Of a stretch of DNA of 64,000 nt, positions 45,173 to 54,244 are shown in pieces. The notes beneath the pieces were generated by a model. The model was given only the letters and a program-made list of their open reading frames with translations. It was not told where the DNA came from and did not search any database. The position numbers and the translations under genes are program-made. The DNA comes from Candidatus Bathyarchaeota archaeon. GTDB lineage: Archaea > Thermoproteota > Bathyarchaeia > Bathyarchaeales > Bathycorpusculaceae. Numbering within the stretch: the first letter of the stretch is position 1; each line of letters begins with the position of its first letter. Where the stretch lies: NCBI GenBank assembly GCA_026014665.1, contig JAOZHX010000017.1:372001-436000 (forward strand), read 5' to 3'.

Positions 45173-46981
45173 TTAGAAAATCAACAGGAGCAAAATCAAC
45201 GCTAAGCCTTCGAGCCCAAATATTGGAGCCACGATGTGTTTTGCTTTCACCAGAGCCTTATCCACCAGAGTTGTGACTGATCGCAACCGTTCCTCCCCTA
45301 TGACTCGAACATGGGGAACAACGAATTGCTTATACCCTACCTTACAGTCTTCCAAGTTTGCTCTTGCTTTATTTGCTGCTTCACCAACCCATCTAACGAG
45401 CGCGTCCTGATCCATGGCTTCGCCGACTGGATGATATCCACGCCTGCCAGTAACCAACGCACTCACAGCATGAGTGTCGGTCGTGAAAATTTCTGTTTGG
45501 TCAAAGCCGCCAGATTGGAGAACAGCAATCAGTTTCTCCCGCAAGCCAGGAATCATGTTGTTTCCATCGATTACGATGTAAGCGGTTTTCTGCCCTTGAA
45601 CTTCGACAACAATTGCAGTTATGCCGCCTGTCCCCATGCCCTGTTTTGCAGTGAATTCCTGCGGGAACACAGAGGCAGCACCAACTTTAAAGCGTACTTT
45701 AGGCAACTCAGAAGCTTGTTTTATACACTTAGAAGCCGCTTTCTCTAAAGCACCTAAATGCTCTTCGGTATCAACTACATCAGTTAGGCAATTATGGGCG
45801 TTAACTACTATAGCGGTTTCCAACCCATATTTTTTTGCTTCTTCACGAACCATGCGACCAAGTTCTTGGGGTAAATCTTCGGTGGTTTTGGGTGCTAAAG
45901 AAAAAGAGAGGAAAGCGACATTGCCAAAGATTTGACAGGAAGCCGTCGCGTATCCCTCGGTCGCTCTGACGAAAGGCGAAGCCAAGGCGTCTGGAGTCTC
46001 AAACTTGGCTTCGCTAATGGTTCGAGATACGATTTTACGGTTTTGGGCTTGTGAAGCAAGGTCTAATTCATGCCCTAGGATACCTAAGGGAACGCAGGCG
46101 GTACAGTCGAATTCTATTTCAAACTCCTCTTTAAGAAGGGAAGGCAGTAGGCTGCTTCCAACGTTTTTAAAGGGACCTGGATGCACCAATGGAAGGATGA
46201 ATGCTGCTTTAGTCTTTTTTGCACTAAATTTTAGCAAAGATACTTCGATGTCGGAGTCTTCACCCATTTCTTCAAGGTGTTCTTCTAATGGTCCGTTAAG
46301 GTCGGTAACCCAGTTGAGTATGAAGGCGCGAAACATACGCAGGGTTGGCAAAGCATACGTATTCTTCCCCAGACGGTCAATTGTATGCAGGAATACGTAA
46401 ACAGCTAAGTAAGTGATTATTGGAGCGAATACGATAAAGGGCAAGACCTGCAGCAGAGCCACCGTTGCAGTACTTATCCAGAGAACTACAAAGGAGATTA
46501 TGCAAAGCATTGGCTGAAGAAACGCCGTCAGCAGTTGCTGCCATTTAGCTGCAAAAGATGTTGCTGTGAGCACGATAGTGCGTAGCGTGATAACGGCGGC
46601 AAACCCTAGAAGCGATAGCTTTACCCATAGCAGTGGACCGAACATGGTGCCCACCCCAGCACCGATTGCAATGAAAGCTATCCACAGTAGCCAACCGTAA
46701 AATGACATGGCGAGAGTGCGCCTGATTGTGAAAATGGGGTCTTTTTTGAGAGTTAGTTTGCTAGCTAAAACATCGGTTGTGACTGTGATGGCAAATACAG
46801 TTATGCCTATAACCAGGCTTCCTATACTTGGAAAAATAACCGCTGTGGCGAGGCTAACGCACAGGATGCAGAGGAAGGCAAGGGCTACGAGAGATTTTTT
46901 GTAGGATGGCAAAAAGAACATCGAAGAGTAGTGCTTCTTGGCGTTGTCCAGAGAATGGTTAAGAGAAGACTCAGGTTTCAT
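45173..46981 (-). CDS. DUF2070 family membrane protein
   Basis: 602 residues. Six or so helices in the first 210 residues, a large soluble domain (LPLVHPGPFKNVGSSLLP, VVNAHNCLTDVVD, TTDTHAVSALVTGRRGYHPV) and a last helix at the C-terminus. Archaea-specific family of unknown function; the conserved His/Asp motifs suggest a metal-dependent activity on the cytoplasmic or extracellular side. Six bases after the convergent Nob1 gene. Confidence 0.88.
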   Translation of the reverse strand: MKPESSLNHSLDNAKKHYSSMFFLPSYKKSLVALAFLCILCVSLATAVIFPSIGSLVIGITVFAITVTTDVLASKLTLKKDPIFTIRRTLAMSFYGWLLWIAFIAIGAGVGTMFGPLLWVKLSLLGFAAVITLRTIVLTATSFAAKWQQLLTAFLQPMLCIISFVVLWISTATVALLQVLPFIVFAPIITYLAVYVFLHTIDRLGKNTYALPTLRMFRAFILNWVTDLNGPLEEHLEEMGEDSDIEVSLLKFSAKKTKAAFILPLVHPGPFKNVGSSLLPSLLKEEFEIEFDCTACVPLGILGHELDLASQAQNRKIVSRTISEAKFETPDALASPFVRATEGYATASCQIFGNVAFLSFSLAPKTTEDLPQELGRMVREEAKKYGLETAIVVNAHNCLTDVVDTEEHLGALEKAASKCIKQASELPKVRFKVGAASVFPQEFTAKQGMGTGGITAIVVEVQGQKTAYIVIDGNNMIPGLREKLIAVLQSGGFDQTEIFTTDTHAVSALVTGRRGYHPVGEAMDQDALVRWVGEAANKARANLEDCKVGYKQFVVPHVRVIGEERLRSVTTLVDKALVKAKHIVAPIFGLEGLALILLLLIF

Positions 46982-47134
46982 GAGTTGTCTGAACTATGGA
47001 ATTGGATAGCCCTATTAAAATTTAGCTAACTAAAAGCATACGAGTGCTTGACATTAAATACATAATCCTTTATAACTCCAAGCGAAGGCATGGTTATTTT
47101 AGCATCAATAACGCAAAGACAAGGACATAAAATC

Positions 47135-47215
47135 ATGATTTTGCCAGTTAAACTGCAGAAATCAACATACTACAGCAAGGAAACTGTTTTAACCATAGAA
47201 GCACAATCATATTAG
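47135..47215 (+). other. possible 26-codon leader ORF before the LSm gene
   Basis: ATG at 47135 with AAGGA ten bases upstream, reading MILPVKLQKSTYYSKETV and stopping 13 bases before the LSm ATG. A TATA-like TTTATAAC at 47069-47076 would put it in the LSm 5' leader. Only position supports it. Confidence 0.2.
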
Positions 47216-47228
47216 TTTACCGACGTCT

Positions 47229-47519
47229 ATGCCAGAGCCAGATTTACCTCCTACAATATTTCACATGCTGGAACGAAACGTGGGCAAAAAGATCCGAGTT
47301 ATTATAGATCCAGCATATGGTTTCGAAGGAACTTTAGCAGCGGTAACGCATGAACCCTCAGGAATCTGGCTGTCAGACGCAGAAGCGATTGTTTTGCGTT
47401 CAACCATTGCCCAGCCAATCCCCCAAGTGGCGAGTCGTGAAGAAAGAAGCGAATTGTTTCTCCACTTAAACTCAGTCCAAAGAATAGAAGTCTTGCATGC
47501 CACTGTGCCAAGACGTTAG
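47229..47519 (+). CDS. LSm/Sm-like RNA-binding protein
   Basis: 96 residues. An Sm1-like part (LERNVGKKIRVIIDPAYGFE, GTLAAVTHEP, WLSDAEAIVL) and an Sm2-like strand (FLHLNSVQRIEVL) separated by an insertion of about 18 residues. Archaeal LSm proteins form heptameric RNA-binding rings. The insertion and weak Sm2 make this a diverged member. Confidence 0.7.
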   Translation: MPEPDLPPTIFHMLERNVGKKIRVIIDPAYGFEGTLAAVTHEPSGIWLSDAEAIVLRSTIAQPIPQVASREERSELFLHLNSVQRIEVLHATVPRR

Positions 47520-47530
47520 AGTAAAAAACG

Positions 47531-47704
47531 TTAAACTGGGAAGAAAATTTTCGCTAGAACTGAAACAACAATAAGCGCAACCGCAAAGACTACAAGCAGT
47601 TCAGGTCGAATTTTTATGCCTTCGGTTTCTTCCTCAAAAAACCTGAGCAAACCCGCACTCGCAGCAGGCATCGGACCTGTATCCTTCTTTCTACGTCTAC
47701 TCAT
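47531..47704 (-). CDS. secG: preprotein translocase subunit Sec61-beta (SecG)
   Basis: 57 residues: MSRRRKKDTGPMPAASAGLL, then FFEEETEGIKIRPELLVV and one C-terminal membrane helix. This is the archaeal Sec61-beta pattern (basic N-terminus, GPMPASSAGL-like motif, tail anchor). ATG at 47704 behind GGAAGTGA; stop at 47531-47533. Part of the SecYEG channel. Easily missed because of its length. Confidence 0.92.
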   Translation of the reverse strand: MSRRRKKDTGPMPAASAGLLRFFEEETEGIKIRPELLVVFAVALIVVSVLAKIFFPV

Positions 47705-48172
47705 CCAAGAGTCACTTCCATTTTTAACGCATGTTTAGTCTTTTCTTGAACTAATTAATCTTGCGCCAAAAAATACGTACTTAAAGCAAATACCCCACTC
47801 ACCAAACATTCTTTTAAAATGCAAGCACTTTGCACCATGGGCGACATGTCAAACCCCTTTTTAAAGGGGGAGAGGAAGCTGAGCCAGAGCAACAAAAGAA
47901 CACACTCTTGAAGGCGCCACAAACCGATGCTGAAAAACAAATATTGACAAATCCAGCACTTTTCCTTGCATACACACGCAAAAGCAACCATTAACCATGC
48001 AAAAATGCAGCCATACAGCTCAAATACGCATTTTTGTTGAGCCTTTAAATAAGGGGGCTATAGATTTTTCCAAGCAAAACAGAGTACCGTATACAAAAGC
48101 ATCAACCAAACATACAAAACACGCCTAAATCAAGTCGAAACCTTATAACACTCCACGCCCTTTTTGAAAACC
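47705..48172. other. 468-base divergent intergenic region between secG and the MazG-like gene
   Basis: No gene seen. It contains a near-palindrome CCCCTTT-TT-AAAGGGG at 47854-47869, a stem-loop with 9-bp arms (CAAAAATGC at 48000-48008, GCATTTTTG at 48028-48036), and directly after it the promoter-like element at 48046-48063. Confidence 0.5.
48046..48063 (+). promoter_or_regulatory. promoter-like element, copy B (TAAATAAGGGGGCTATAG)
   Basis: Identical over 18 bases to 12100-12117. Preceded by TT so that the TATA-like part reads TTTAAATA. It would start a transcript about 85-100 bases before the MazG-like ATG: either a long leader or a separate small RNA. Directly downstream of a 9-bp-arm stem-loop. 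Confidence 0.45.
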
Positions 48173-48460
48173 ATGCAAATCCAAGAATTCCAAGAAATGA
48201 TGAAACGCCATTACTTCAAACGTGACTCCCAAAGAGGCATCGAAGGCACCTACAACTGGCTTGTTGACGAAGTAGCGGAACTCGGAGAGGAATTGAAAGG
48301 ATCTGATAGAGAAGCAACCGAAAAAGAATTCGCTGACGTAATCGCTTGGCTTGCATCCCTCGCCAACATCATGGGCATAGATCTAGAAAAAGCAGCAGTC
48401 AACAAATACAACAACCTGTGCCCAAAATGCCAGCATTCGCCCTGCCAATGCACCTCTTAA
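48173..48460 (+). CDS. MazG-like nucleotide pyrophosphohydrolase with cysteine-rich tail
   Basis: 95 residues from ATG 48173; a TTG three codons earlier is less likely. CCTTATAACA at 48141-48150 places a start site at the ATG, so a leaderless mRNA is plausible. The MazG helices carry metal-binding Glu/Asp residues (DEVAELGEEL, EKEFADVIAWL). The tail NLCPKCQHSPCQC may bind zinc. Such enzymes hydrolyse NTPs or dNTPs to monophosphates. Its last 4 bases overlap the convergent winged-helix gene. Confidence 0.85.
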   Translation: MQIQEFQEMMKRHYFKRDSQRGIEGTYNWLVDEVAELGEELKGSDREATEKEFADVIAWLASLANIMGIDLEKAAVNKYNNLCPKCQHSPCQCTS

Positions 48461-48732
48461 CCCAAACGTTTCTGACCCAAACCCGTAGAGAGCCAAACAA
48501 AACGTCGCTTCCCTTTCCGCTCCACGATGCCCTCATTCTTCAACAACCTAAGATGGTACATCACAACACCATACGAAAGAGAACATTCCCTAGCAATCTT
48601 TGAAGCGCTGTAAACCTGATGATCCAGCAAACCCAAAATTCTGCTTCTCGCCAAAAGACCACTGCGAACGTTCCTTATGCAACTTAAGTAAGCGTTAGGA
48701 TGCAAACTTCCCTTTATACCGGCCACCACCAC
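48457..48732 (-). CDS. winged-helix (ArsR-like) transcription regulator
   Basis: 91 residues. Winged-helix pattern: RSRILGLLDHQVYSASKIAR, recognition helix SYGVVMYHLRLLKNEGIVER and wing KGKRRFVWLST. No sensor domain or metal-binding cysteines typical of true ArsR. Located 29 bases downstream of DP2's end on the same strand, convergent with the MazG-like gene. Target unknown. Confidence 0.8.
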   Translation of the reverse strand: MVVAGIKGSLHPNAYLSCIRNVRSGLLARSRILGLLDHQVYSASKIARECSLSYGVVMYHLRLLKNEGIVERKGKRRFVWLSTGLGQKRLG

Positions 48733-48761
48733 ATTGTATGCTGTTATCGTTGAAAAACTTT

Positions 48762-51700
48762 CTACTTAAAATCAAACAGCGAAGCCTGCTTTGGTTTTTT
48801 ATTATCAAACATGGCAGCTATCTCTTCCTTAACTAACTCCATACGCTGAGTGTAATACCTAGGCAAACCATACTTATCCACAAGTTGCTGAGCCGCAACC
48901 AAGTACTTCTCGATACCTCCACGATAAACCGTCAACGTCAACTTCCCCCCACAAAACGTACATTTCCCCCTAAGGGGCAAACGACGATACTTTTTATTGC
49001 AAGACTTACAACGAAAACCCTGAGTGGAAAAAGCACGCATGTTCCCAGCGATGTCACGCATAAAATGCGTATTTAAAACCTTCAACGCCACACGCCTAGC
49101 ATCGACAGCCTCAATCTTCTCCCCCAAAGCCAACTGCATATCCAACTTATCAATCATGGACTTAAATTCCTTGTAAGAGCTGTTGGCGTTGCCAAGATTA
49201 ATGTTAGTCACAGGAGTAGTGTACTGGAAACCCTCAAACTGCGCCTCAGTATCAAGCCTATGACTAATAACATCCATAACAGCACTCACTGACCTAGCAT
49301 CCGACTTCTCAAGCGTCTTCTTGTAAAACTCAAGCGGATAAGACGCATCAACATCAAAATCATGAGCCTGCCGCTGAACTTCCTTAGTATTAACAAAAGG
49401 AATCAACAGAATCGGCGCATCCATAATACCGCCAATCTGCGCAGGCAAATACACACGAGAAAAATTAATCAGCGTATCAAGCGCCAGCATTATAGCATCT
49501 TCATCACCGTCACAATCCCGACGCTTAGCAGAATGCCAAACAGGATGTGCATAAATCACATTGCGATCCGTAAAACCGACCACCCTTCCCAAGATGCAAG
49601 CACAGGTGTGAGGCGCTAAGCCGAAAATAAGTTGCCCCACGATGTCTTCAGCCTTTTTAACATTGTAGAACGCAGGCAGCTTGTAAACTCGCACCAGCAA
49701 GTCATCGATAAAATTGGCAATTTGAACAAAGTATTCTCCAGCACGCCATGGAATCACAACATCTTGAATCTTTAACTCTAAAACCTGATCTGGATCCTTA
49801 AGCGGCAAACCATGCATGTCAGAGACATAGCCCATTTGCCTAAGCTTCTCCAAAGACACCCCAATTTCACATGGCTTAATATGCGTCAACGGCGCATTGG
49901 TAGCGTCAAAGCGTATGGTGCCATCCTTGTAAACCGACAACTCATACCTTGCTCTCAAAATGCCTTTTTCAACCAGTTCAGGCGTTTTATCCAGATTAGT
50001 TAAACCCTTTACACCCCGTAGAACTTTTGGCACCTGACATCCAAGCGCGCTAGAGGCATTTTCAAGCAATTCTTTGAAATTAACCGGTTGACGCTGGTAC
50101 TGAACACCCTCAGTCTTGCAGGTAGGACAACCTGAATCTTTAACCACTCTGCCGCAACGCGGACAACTCTTCTCAGGCACTGTTTCAAGCCCGCATTCAG
50201 CGCACTTTACCCTCACAGTATACGTTTTACAGTTAGGACATTTACGCCTAGCTAACTCCACAAACACCGAATCCTTTTTTGCCGCCTCCAAAAGATCCCT
50301 ATGAGCACCACCAGCCAAACTAACTGGAAAAAGCACATGAACCAGAGGCTTCATTTCACGGCGCTTAGCCTTCTCAGGACGCCCCATGCGTGCCCCAACG
50401 TAAGTAGGAGCTTTATCCTTAATTTGCACACCACTAAGCAGGCTTAGCAATTCCAGCACAGAATCAGCATGCGCAGTTACTGTTTGACCATAGCCAACTG
50501 TGAAAGCAAAAGCAGCCGCATCCTCACCAATTATTCGGACTTTACCGCCGACTATCTGATGAGGCACAAGGACCTTTCTCAATAAGCCCAAAACTGCCAA
50601 GTCAGCTTCACCCAAAACCCTTTGGGCAAGCCCATCTTTGAGGTTAACTTCACAGAAACTCAACCATTTATTGAGCAACTGAACCTCCTGAACGTTCAAT
50701 AAGCTGCTCCAAAAGAAAAGACAATTAGGCGCCAACGGTACACCCAAACTCTGACTTAGAGCAATTGCTTCTTTAACAGTAGGCTTGTTCACGAAAGGAT
50801 CAGCAATGAAAGCAGACAACCTTTCTGCAGGTACCTTTGTAGCCTCAGACGCACTGGCATAATCAAAACCAAACTTAACTTGAAGAGCATTCTGGAGATC
50901 CTTCACCCACCATTCTTCAACATACCCAGAAGGCGGAAGAGCTTTGCTACAGTACAGAAAATCACCAAACCCGATGAGTATGTCACCTAAGAAAAGAATT
51001 TTCTCAACCTTTCCCTTAACTTGAAGAAAATTCTCAAGCGTAACTCTGACTACCGACTTATCCTTAAGCAAGACAACAGGTGGCTCAAGACTGTCCACGG
51101 GAACAGCAACCCCGCCCTTGCCAGGCAACTCTAAACGCATCTGAGTGCCAGCAGCAAGAAAACTCTCGACTACAAACATAGTCGCTGGATGGATACCTAC
51201 AGCTGTAAGCCCAGTGTTGCGTGAGCGGCCATACCTTAGCCTAAAGCCCCCCCGAGTCGATGGAAAAGAGAAAATGGGACGACCAGCGATCACGTCATCC
51301 ATGAAACCGCCCGATTTTTTCTCGGATTTCTTTTTGAATTCTTTTAACCAGTCCCAGCCTTGGAAGCCAATTTTATCAACGATCACAAAAACTTTTTGGG
51401 CACGACCAACAATGCCATCATTTACAACCCGAAGCGCACCACCTCGCACACGATTGGTTTCCACTCGAGGCAAATTTCTATAAGAAGAAACTTCAACAGG
51501 ATCCGACTCTGTACCTGTTACCTCGACTGGAATCAGATTCAGCGCTTTGCGAAGTTCTTCGTCGGGAATATGGTATTGAAAGCGCCCCACTTGACGCTCG
51601 TAAAGTCTAAGTTCTTCAACAAAGCGAGAGATCTCTTCCTCTGTGGGCTTATACTTATCCAACCCAAGCTGTCGCCGCACAAAATCACCCACCACTAAGG

Positions 51701-52163
51701 TCAAGGCTTGATCGGTTCCACCCGCAGAACGAATGGGCCCAGCAAAGTAGATTGCAAGGTAGCGTGTTCGGTCAGCGTTTGTCTTAATCTTAACTTGGGC
51801 TATACCTTGGATGGGTGCAGCGGTTAAGCCTTCAGTGAAAATCGCTAGCGCAGTACGAATTGCTTGTTCAGCTGCTTGCTCAGGCTCCATATGAGTGAAT
51901 TTGCCCAAAGCAATTTCTTCTGCAACTTTGAAAGCGATTTCCTCTCTTTGCATTTTAGTGCTTAAATCCCTTATGCTGTGAGCAACTCCTTTTGGTCCAA
52001 CCAACCCTTCGACTAGATCAGCGATATCTTGGGCTATCATGCACTCAGTTTTCAAGGCTGGATCCAACCCTTTGGATCGAGCGCTGTCGCTGATTGCATA
52101 GAGTTCTTTAAGTTGGTTCTCTAGGGTCCGAATGTAGGTTTGATAGCCGTTGCTAATTTTCAA
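48762..52163 (-). CDS. polC: DNA polymerase D large (catalytic) subunit DP2
   Basis: 1133 residues, uninterrupted (no intein). Double-psi barrel active site RRDCDGDEDAIML near residue 881 and FDVDASYP near 940; zinc ribbons CPNCKTYTVR...CAECG...CPRCG...CPTCK (about 640-690) and CKSCNKKYRR...CTFCGG near 1050. The end, KQASLFDFK, is a PCNA-binding PIP box. With DP1 it is the replicative polymerase of most archaea other than Crenarchaeota. Confidence 0.98.
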   Translation of the reverse strand: MKISNGYQTYIRTLENQLKELYAISDSARSKGLDPALKTECMIAQDIADLVEGLVGPKGVAHSIRDLSTKMQREEIAFKVAEEIALGKFTHMEPEQAAEQAIRTALAIFTEGLTAAPIQGIAQVKIKTNADRTRYLAIYFAGPIRSAGGTDQALTLVVGDFVRRQLGLDKYKPTEEEISRFVEELRLYERQVGRFQYHIPDEELRKALNLIPVEVTGTESDPVEVSSYRNLPRVETNRVRGGALRVVNDGIVGRAQKVFVIVDKIGFQGWDWLKEFKKKSEKKSGGFMDDVIAGRPIFSFPSTRGGFRLRYGRSRNTGLTAVGIHPATMFVVESFLAAGTQMRLELPGKGGVAVPVDSLEPPVVLLKDKSVVRVTLENFLQVKGKVEKILFLGDILIGFGDFLYCSKALPPSGYVEEWWVKDLQNALQVKFGFDYASASEATKVPAERLSAFIADPFVNKPTVKEAIALSQSLGVPLAPNCLFFWSSLLNVQEVQLLNKWLSFCEVNLKDGLAQRVLGEADLAVLGLLRKVLVPHQIVGGKVRIIGEDAAAFAFTVGYGQTVTAHADSVLELLSLLSGVQIKDKAPTYVGARMGRPEKAKRREMKPLVHVLFPVSLAGGAHRDLLEAAKKDSVFVELARRKCPNCKTYTVRVKCAECGLETVPEKSCPRCGRVVKDSGCPTCKTEGVQYQRQPVNFKELLENASSALGCQVPKVLRGVKGLTNLDKTPELVEKGILRARYELSVYKDGTIRFDATNAPLTHIKPCEIGVSLEKLRQMGYVSDMHGLPLKDPDQVLELKIQDVVIPWRAGEYFVQIANFIDDLLVRVYKLPAFYNVKKAEDIVGQLIFGLAPHTCACILGRVVGFTDRNVIYAHPVWHSAKRRDCDGDEDAIMLALDTLINFSRVYLPAQIGGIMDAPILLIPFVNTKEVQRQAHDFDVDASYPLEFYKKTLEKSDARSVSAVMDVISHRLDTEAQFEGFQYTTPVTNINLGNANSSYKEFKSMIDKLDMQLALGEKIEAVDARRVALKVLNTHFMRDIAGNMRAFSTQGFRCKSCNKKYRRLPLRGKCTFCGGKLTLTVYRGGIEKYLVAAQQLVDKYGLPRYYTQRMELVKEEIAAMFDNKKPKQASLFDFK

Positions 52164-52243
52164 GTCGACAGCTCACCCGCAAGATATGCAATGAAGGCTT
52201 ATTTTGGCTTTCTAAAAAAGAAGCAAAAAGAAGAAATGAAGCA

Positions 52244-53011
52244 TTACGCCTTGGTAACTTTAATTGCGCAGATAATGTCTGAAATCCTCTGTTTGGCATC
52301 ACTTGACTCGGTAACGTTCCCCGTTACGATTATGTCCGCACCTGCAGAAGCCGCAGCCAACGCTTGCTCTTTAGTTCGGATTCCGCCACCAACGATTAAG
52401 GGTACATCAAGCACGTGTTTAACCGCACGAATCATCTCGGGAGGCACGGGATTTGCCGCTCCAGAACCCCCCTCAAGATAAATAAAGCGCATTCCAAGGT
52501 ATTGCCCTGCAAGAGCATGAGCCGCTGCCAACTCTGGTTTATTGTACGGCACAGAAATCGCTTTGCCAACTACTCCAGCAGTACCCCCCTCCCCTACGAT
52601 TACGTAGCCCATGGAGATTGGCTCTAAACCAAATTTCTTTACAAGTGGAGCACCAAGTATTTGAGCGCCTATGAGAAAGTAGGGGTCAACGGAGTTTAAT
52701 AGGGACATGAACCATATGGCGTCCGCATAACTTGTTATGCCTGTTACGTTGTTTGGGAAAAGAATCGTTGGAATGTCAACGACGGCTTTTATGGCTTTCA
52801 CTACATCGTCAAGATGATTTTGAGAAACAAAAGTTGAACCCCCAATCATTATGGCGGCAGTTCCGCTGTTTTTCGAGTTTTCAGCAATCCGTGAAGCATC
52901 CTGCGCAGTAACTTTTTCAGGGTCAATGAGGGTTATGTGGATTGCCCCGTCATTTTTTATTTTTTCAAGCAAGTACCTCTCAACGCGCCCAAGCATACAC
53001 TGAGCCTTCAA
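52244..53011 (-). CDS. geranylgeranylglyceryl phosphate synthase
   Basis: 255-residue TIM barrel. Motifs: HITLIDPEKV, IMIGGSTFVS, FIYLEGGSGAANPV and LIVGGGIRTKEQA. Makes the first ether bond of archaeal membrane lipids from glycerol-1-phosphate and GGPP. One base before the Elf1-like gene, which lies upstream in the same operon. Confidence 0.96.
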   Translation of the reverse strand: MKAQCMLGRVERYLLEKIKNDGAIHITLIDPEKVTAQDASRIAENSKNSGTAAIMIGGSTFVSQNHLDDVVKAIKAVVDIPTILFPNNVTGITSYADAIWFMSLLNSVDPYFLIGAQILGAPLVKKFGLEPISMGYVIVGEGGTAGVVGKAISVPYNKPELAAAHALAGQYLGMRFIYLEGGSGAANPVPPEMIRAVKHVLDVPLIVGGGIRTKEQALAAASAGADIIVTGNVTESSDAKQRISDIICAIKVTKA

Positions 53012-53281
53012 CTATTCTTTTTTAATATTTGACACTGAAACCCTTTTTTGATTACCATAAACGCGGTCAGTTAACATGCAGTATACATCAACTTCTCCTT
53101 GTGCAGGGCGAATTGTGAATTCTTCTTTCAAGCCACAACTACTGCATTGTGCAATGGCGCGGCCGCCGTCTTCGCGGAAAATCTCGACTCTGACAGTTTC
53201 TTTTCCGCATCGTGGGCATGAGAAGAATTTGGGTAACCTTTTTTTTGGAATGTGAACAACTTTTTTCCTTCTCCGACCCAT
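53012..53281 (-). CDS. elf1: Elf1-like transcription elongation factor
   Basis: 89 residues from MGRRRKKVVHIPKKRLPKFF; an ATG two codons earlier exists. Zinc ribbon CPRCGK...CSSCGL and basic N-terminus are as in archaeal and eukaryotic Elf1, which associates with elongating polymerase with Spt4/5. The C-terminal 20 residues are basic. Family is known mainly from TACK archaea. Confidence 0.88.
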   Translation of the reverse strand: MGRRRKKVVHIPKKRLPKFFSCPRCGKETVRVEIFREDGGRAIAQCSSCGLKEEFTIRPAQGEVDVYCMLTDRVYGNQKRVSVSNIKKE

Positions 53282-53380
53282 TAACAATAACCTTCTACAT
53301 GTCTGGTAATCTTCATTAGTATTTATGCTTGTCCTTAAATACTTGCCTACTAACCATTGAAGTGAGGCTTCGAAAAAGAA

Positions 53381-54223
53381 TTGAAATTAACGCTCTCCCT
53401 GCTAAAAATCGATTGTTCAGAAATTCAAAAAAGAATCTGCCGTTTCATTAAAGAGTACGTAGAAAACGCAGGAGCTAAAGGCATCGTGCTGGGGCTATCT
53501 GGCGGAATCGACAGCGGAACCATAGCTGCACTCTCAAGCCTTGCTATCGGTAGCGAAAATGTCTTGGGTCTAATGCTCCCAGAAAAAGAAAACTTTAGCC
53601 AAAAAGACATTGATGATGCCAAAGCAATTGCCCACATCTTTAACTTCGAAACACAGATTTGTGACATGTCAGAAGTTCTTGTTGCATTCTACGAGGCAAT
53701 TCCAATCTTTGACCCATCCGACCGGCTTTGTAAAGGGAACATCAAGGCTAGAACCAGAATGATTATCCTGTACTACTACGCTAATAAGCAAAACCGAATC
53801 GTGTGCGGCAGTTCAGATAAGTCTGAAACTCTTATGGGCTACTTCACAAAGTGGGGTGATGCCGCAGCCGATATAGCGCCTATCCTTGACCTCTACAAAA
53901 CTCAAGTCCGCCAACTTGCACTTCACTTAGGAATTCCAAAAGAACTCGCGCTAAAGCCGTCTACGCCTGCATTATGGCCCAATCAACTTGCCGAAAACGA
54001 GCTTGGAATCCGCTATGAAACGCTGGATCTGATTCTTTATGGGTTGGAGCGGTTTATGTCATCGGAGGAAATTGCAACCCAATTAAGCGTTGATAAAGCT
54101 ATCGTGGACCAAATAAAGAAACGCTGGCTTGTAAATGAACATAAACGCAGAATGCCGCTTGCACCAAAGCTTGAGTATAGGACTGTGGGAAATGATTTTA
54201 GGCTCCCAAGGCATACATACTAA
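53381..54223 (+). CDS. nadE: NAD synthetase
   Basis: 280 residues, stand-alone synthetase domain. P-loop LGLSGGIDSGT (38-48), CGSSDKSETLMGYFTKWGD and the C-terminal HKRRMPLAPKL. Converts nicotinate adenine dinucleotide to NAD. The next gene, 21 bases on, encodes a nitrilase-fold protein; together they mirror the two halves of glutamine-dependent NadE. Confidence 0.95.
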   Translation: MKLTLSLLKIDCSEIQKRICRFIKEYVENAGAKGIVLGLSGGIDSGTIAALSSLAIGSENVLGLMLPEKENFSQKDIDDAKAIAHIFNFETQICDMSEVLVAFYEAIPIFDPSDRLCKGNIKARTRMIILYYYANKQNRIVCGSSDKSETLMGYFTKWGDAAADIAPILDLYKTQVRQLALHLGIPKELALKPSTPALWPNQLAENELGIRYETLDLILYGLERFMSSEEIATQLSVDKAIVDQIKKRWLVNEHKRRMPLAPKLEYRTVGNDFRLPRHTY

Positions 54224-54244
54224 AAGGGAATAGGGCTTAAGTCG

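Noticed and set aside
47854-47869. Near-palindrome CCCCTTT-TT-AAAGGGG as an operator of secG
   Set aside because: It lies about 150 bases from the secG start and has no second copy nearby; noted only within the gap description.
48762-52163. Intein in DP2
   Set aside because: The active-site and zinc motifs are continuous and the length (1133 residues) is that of an intein-free DP2.
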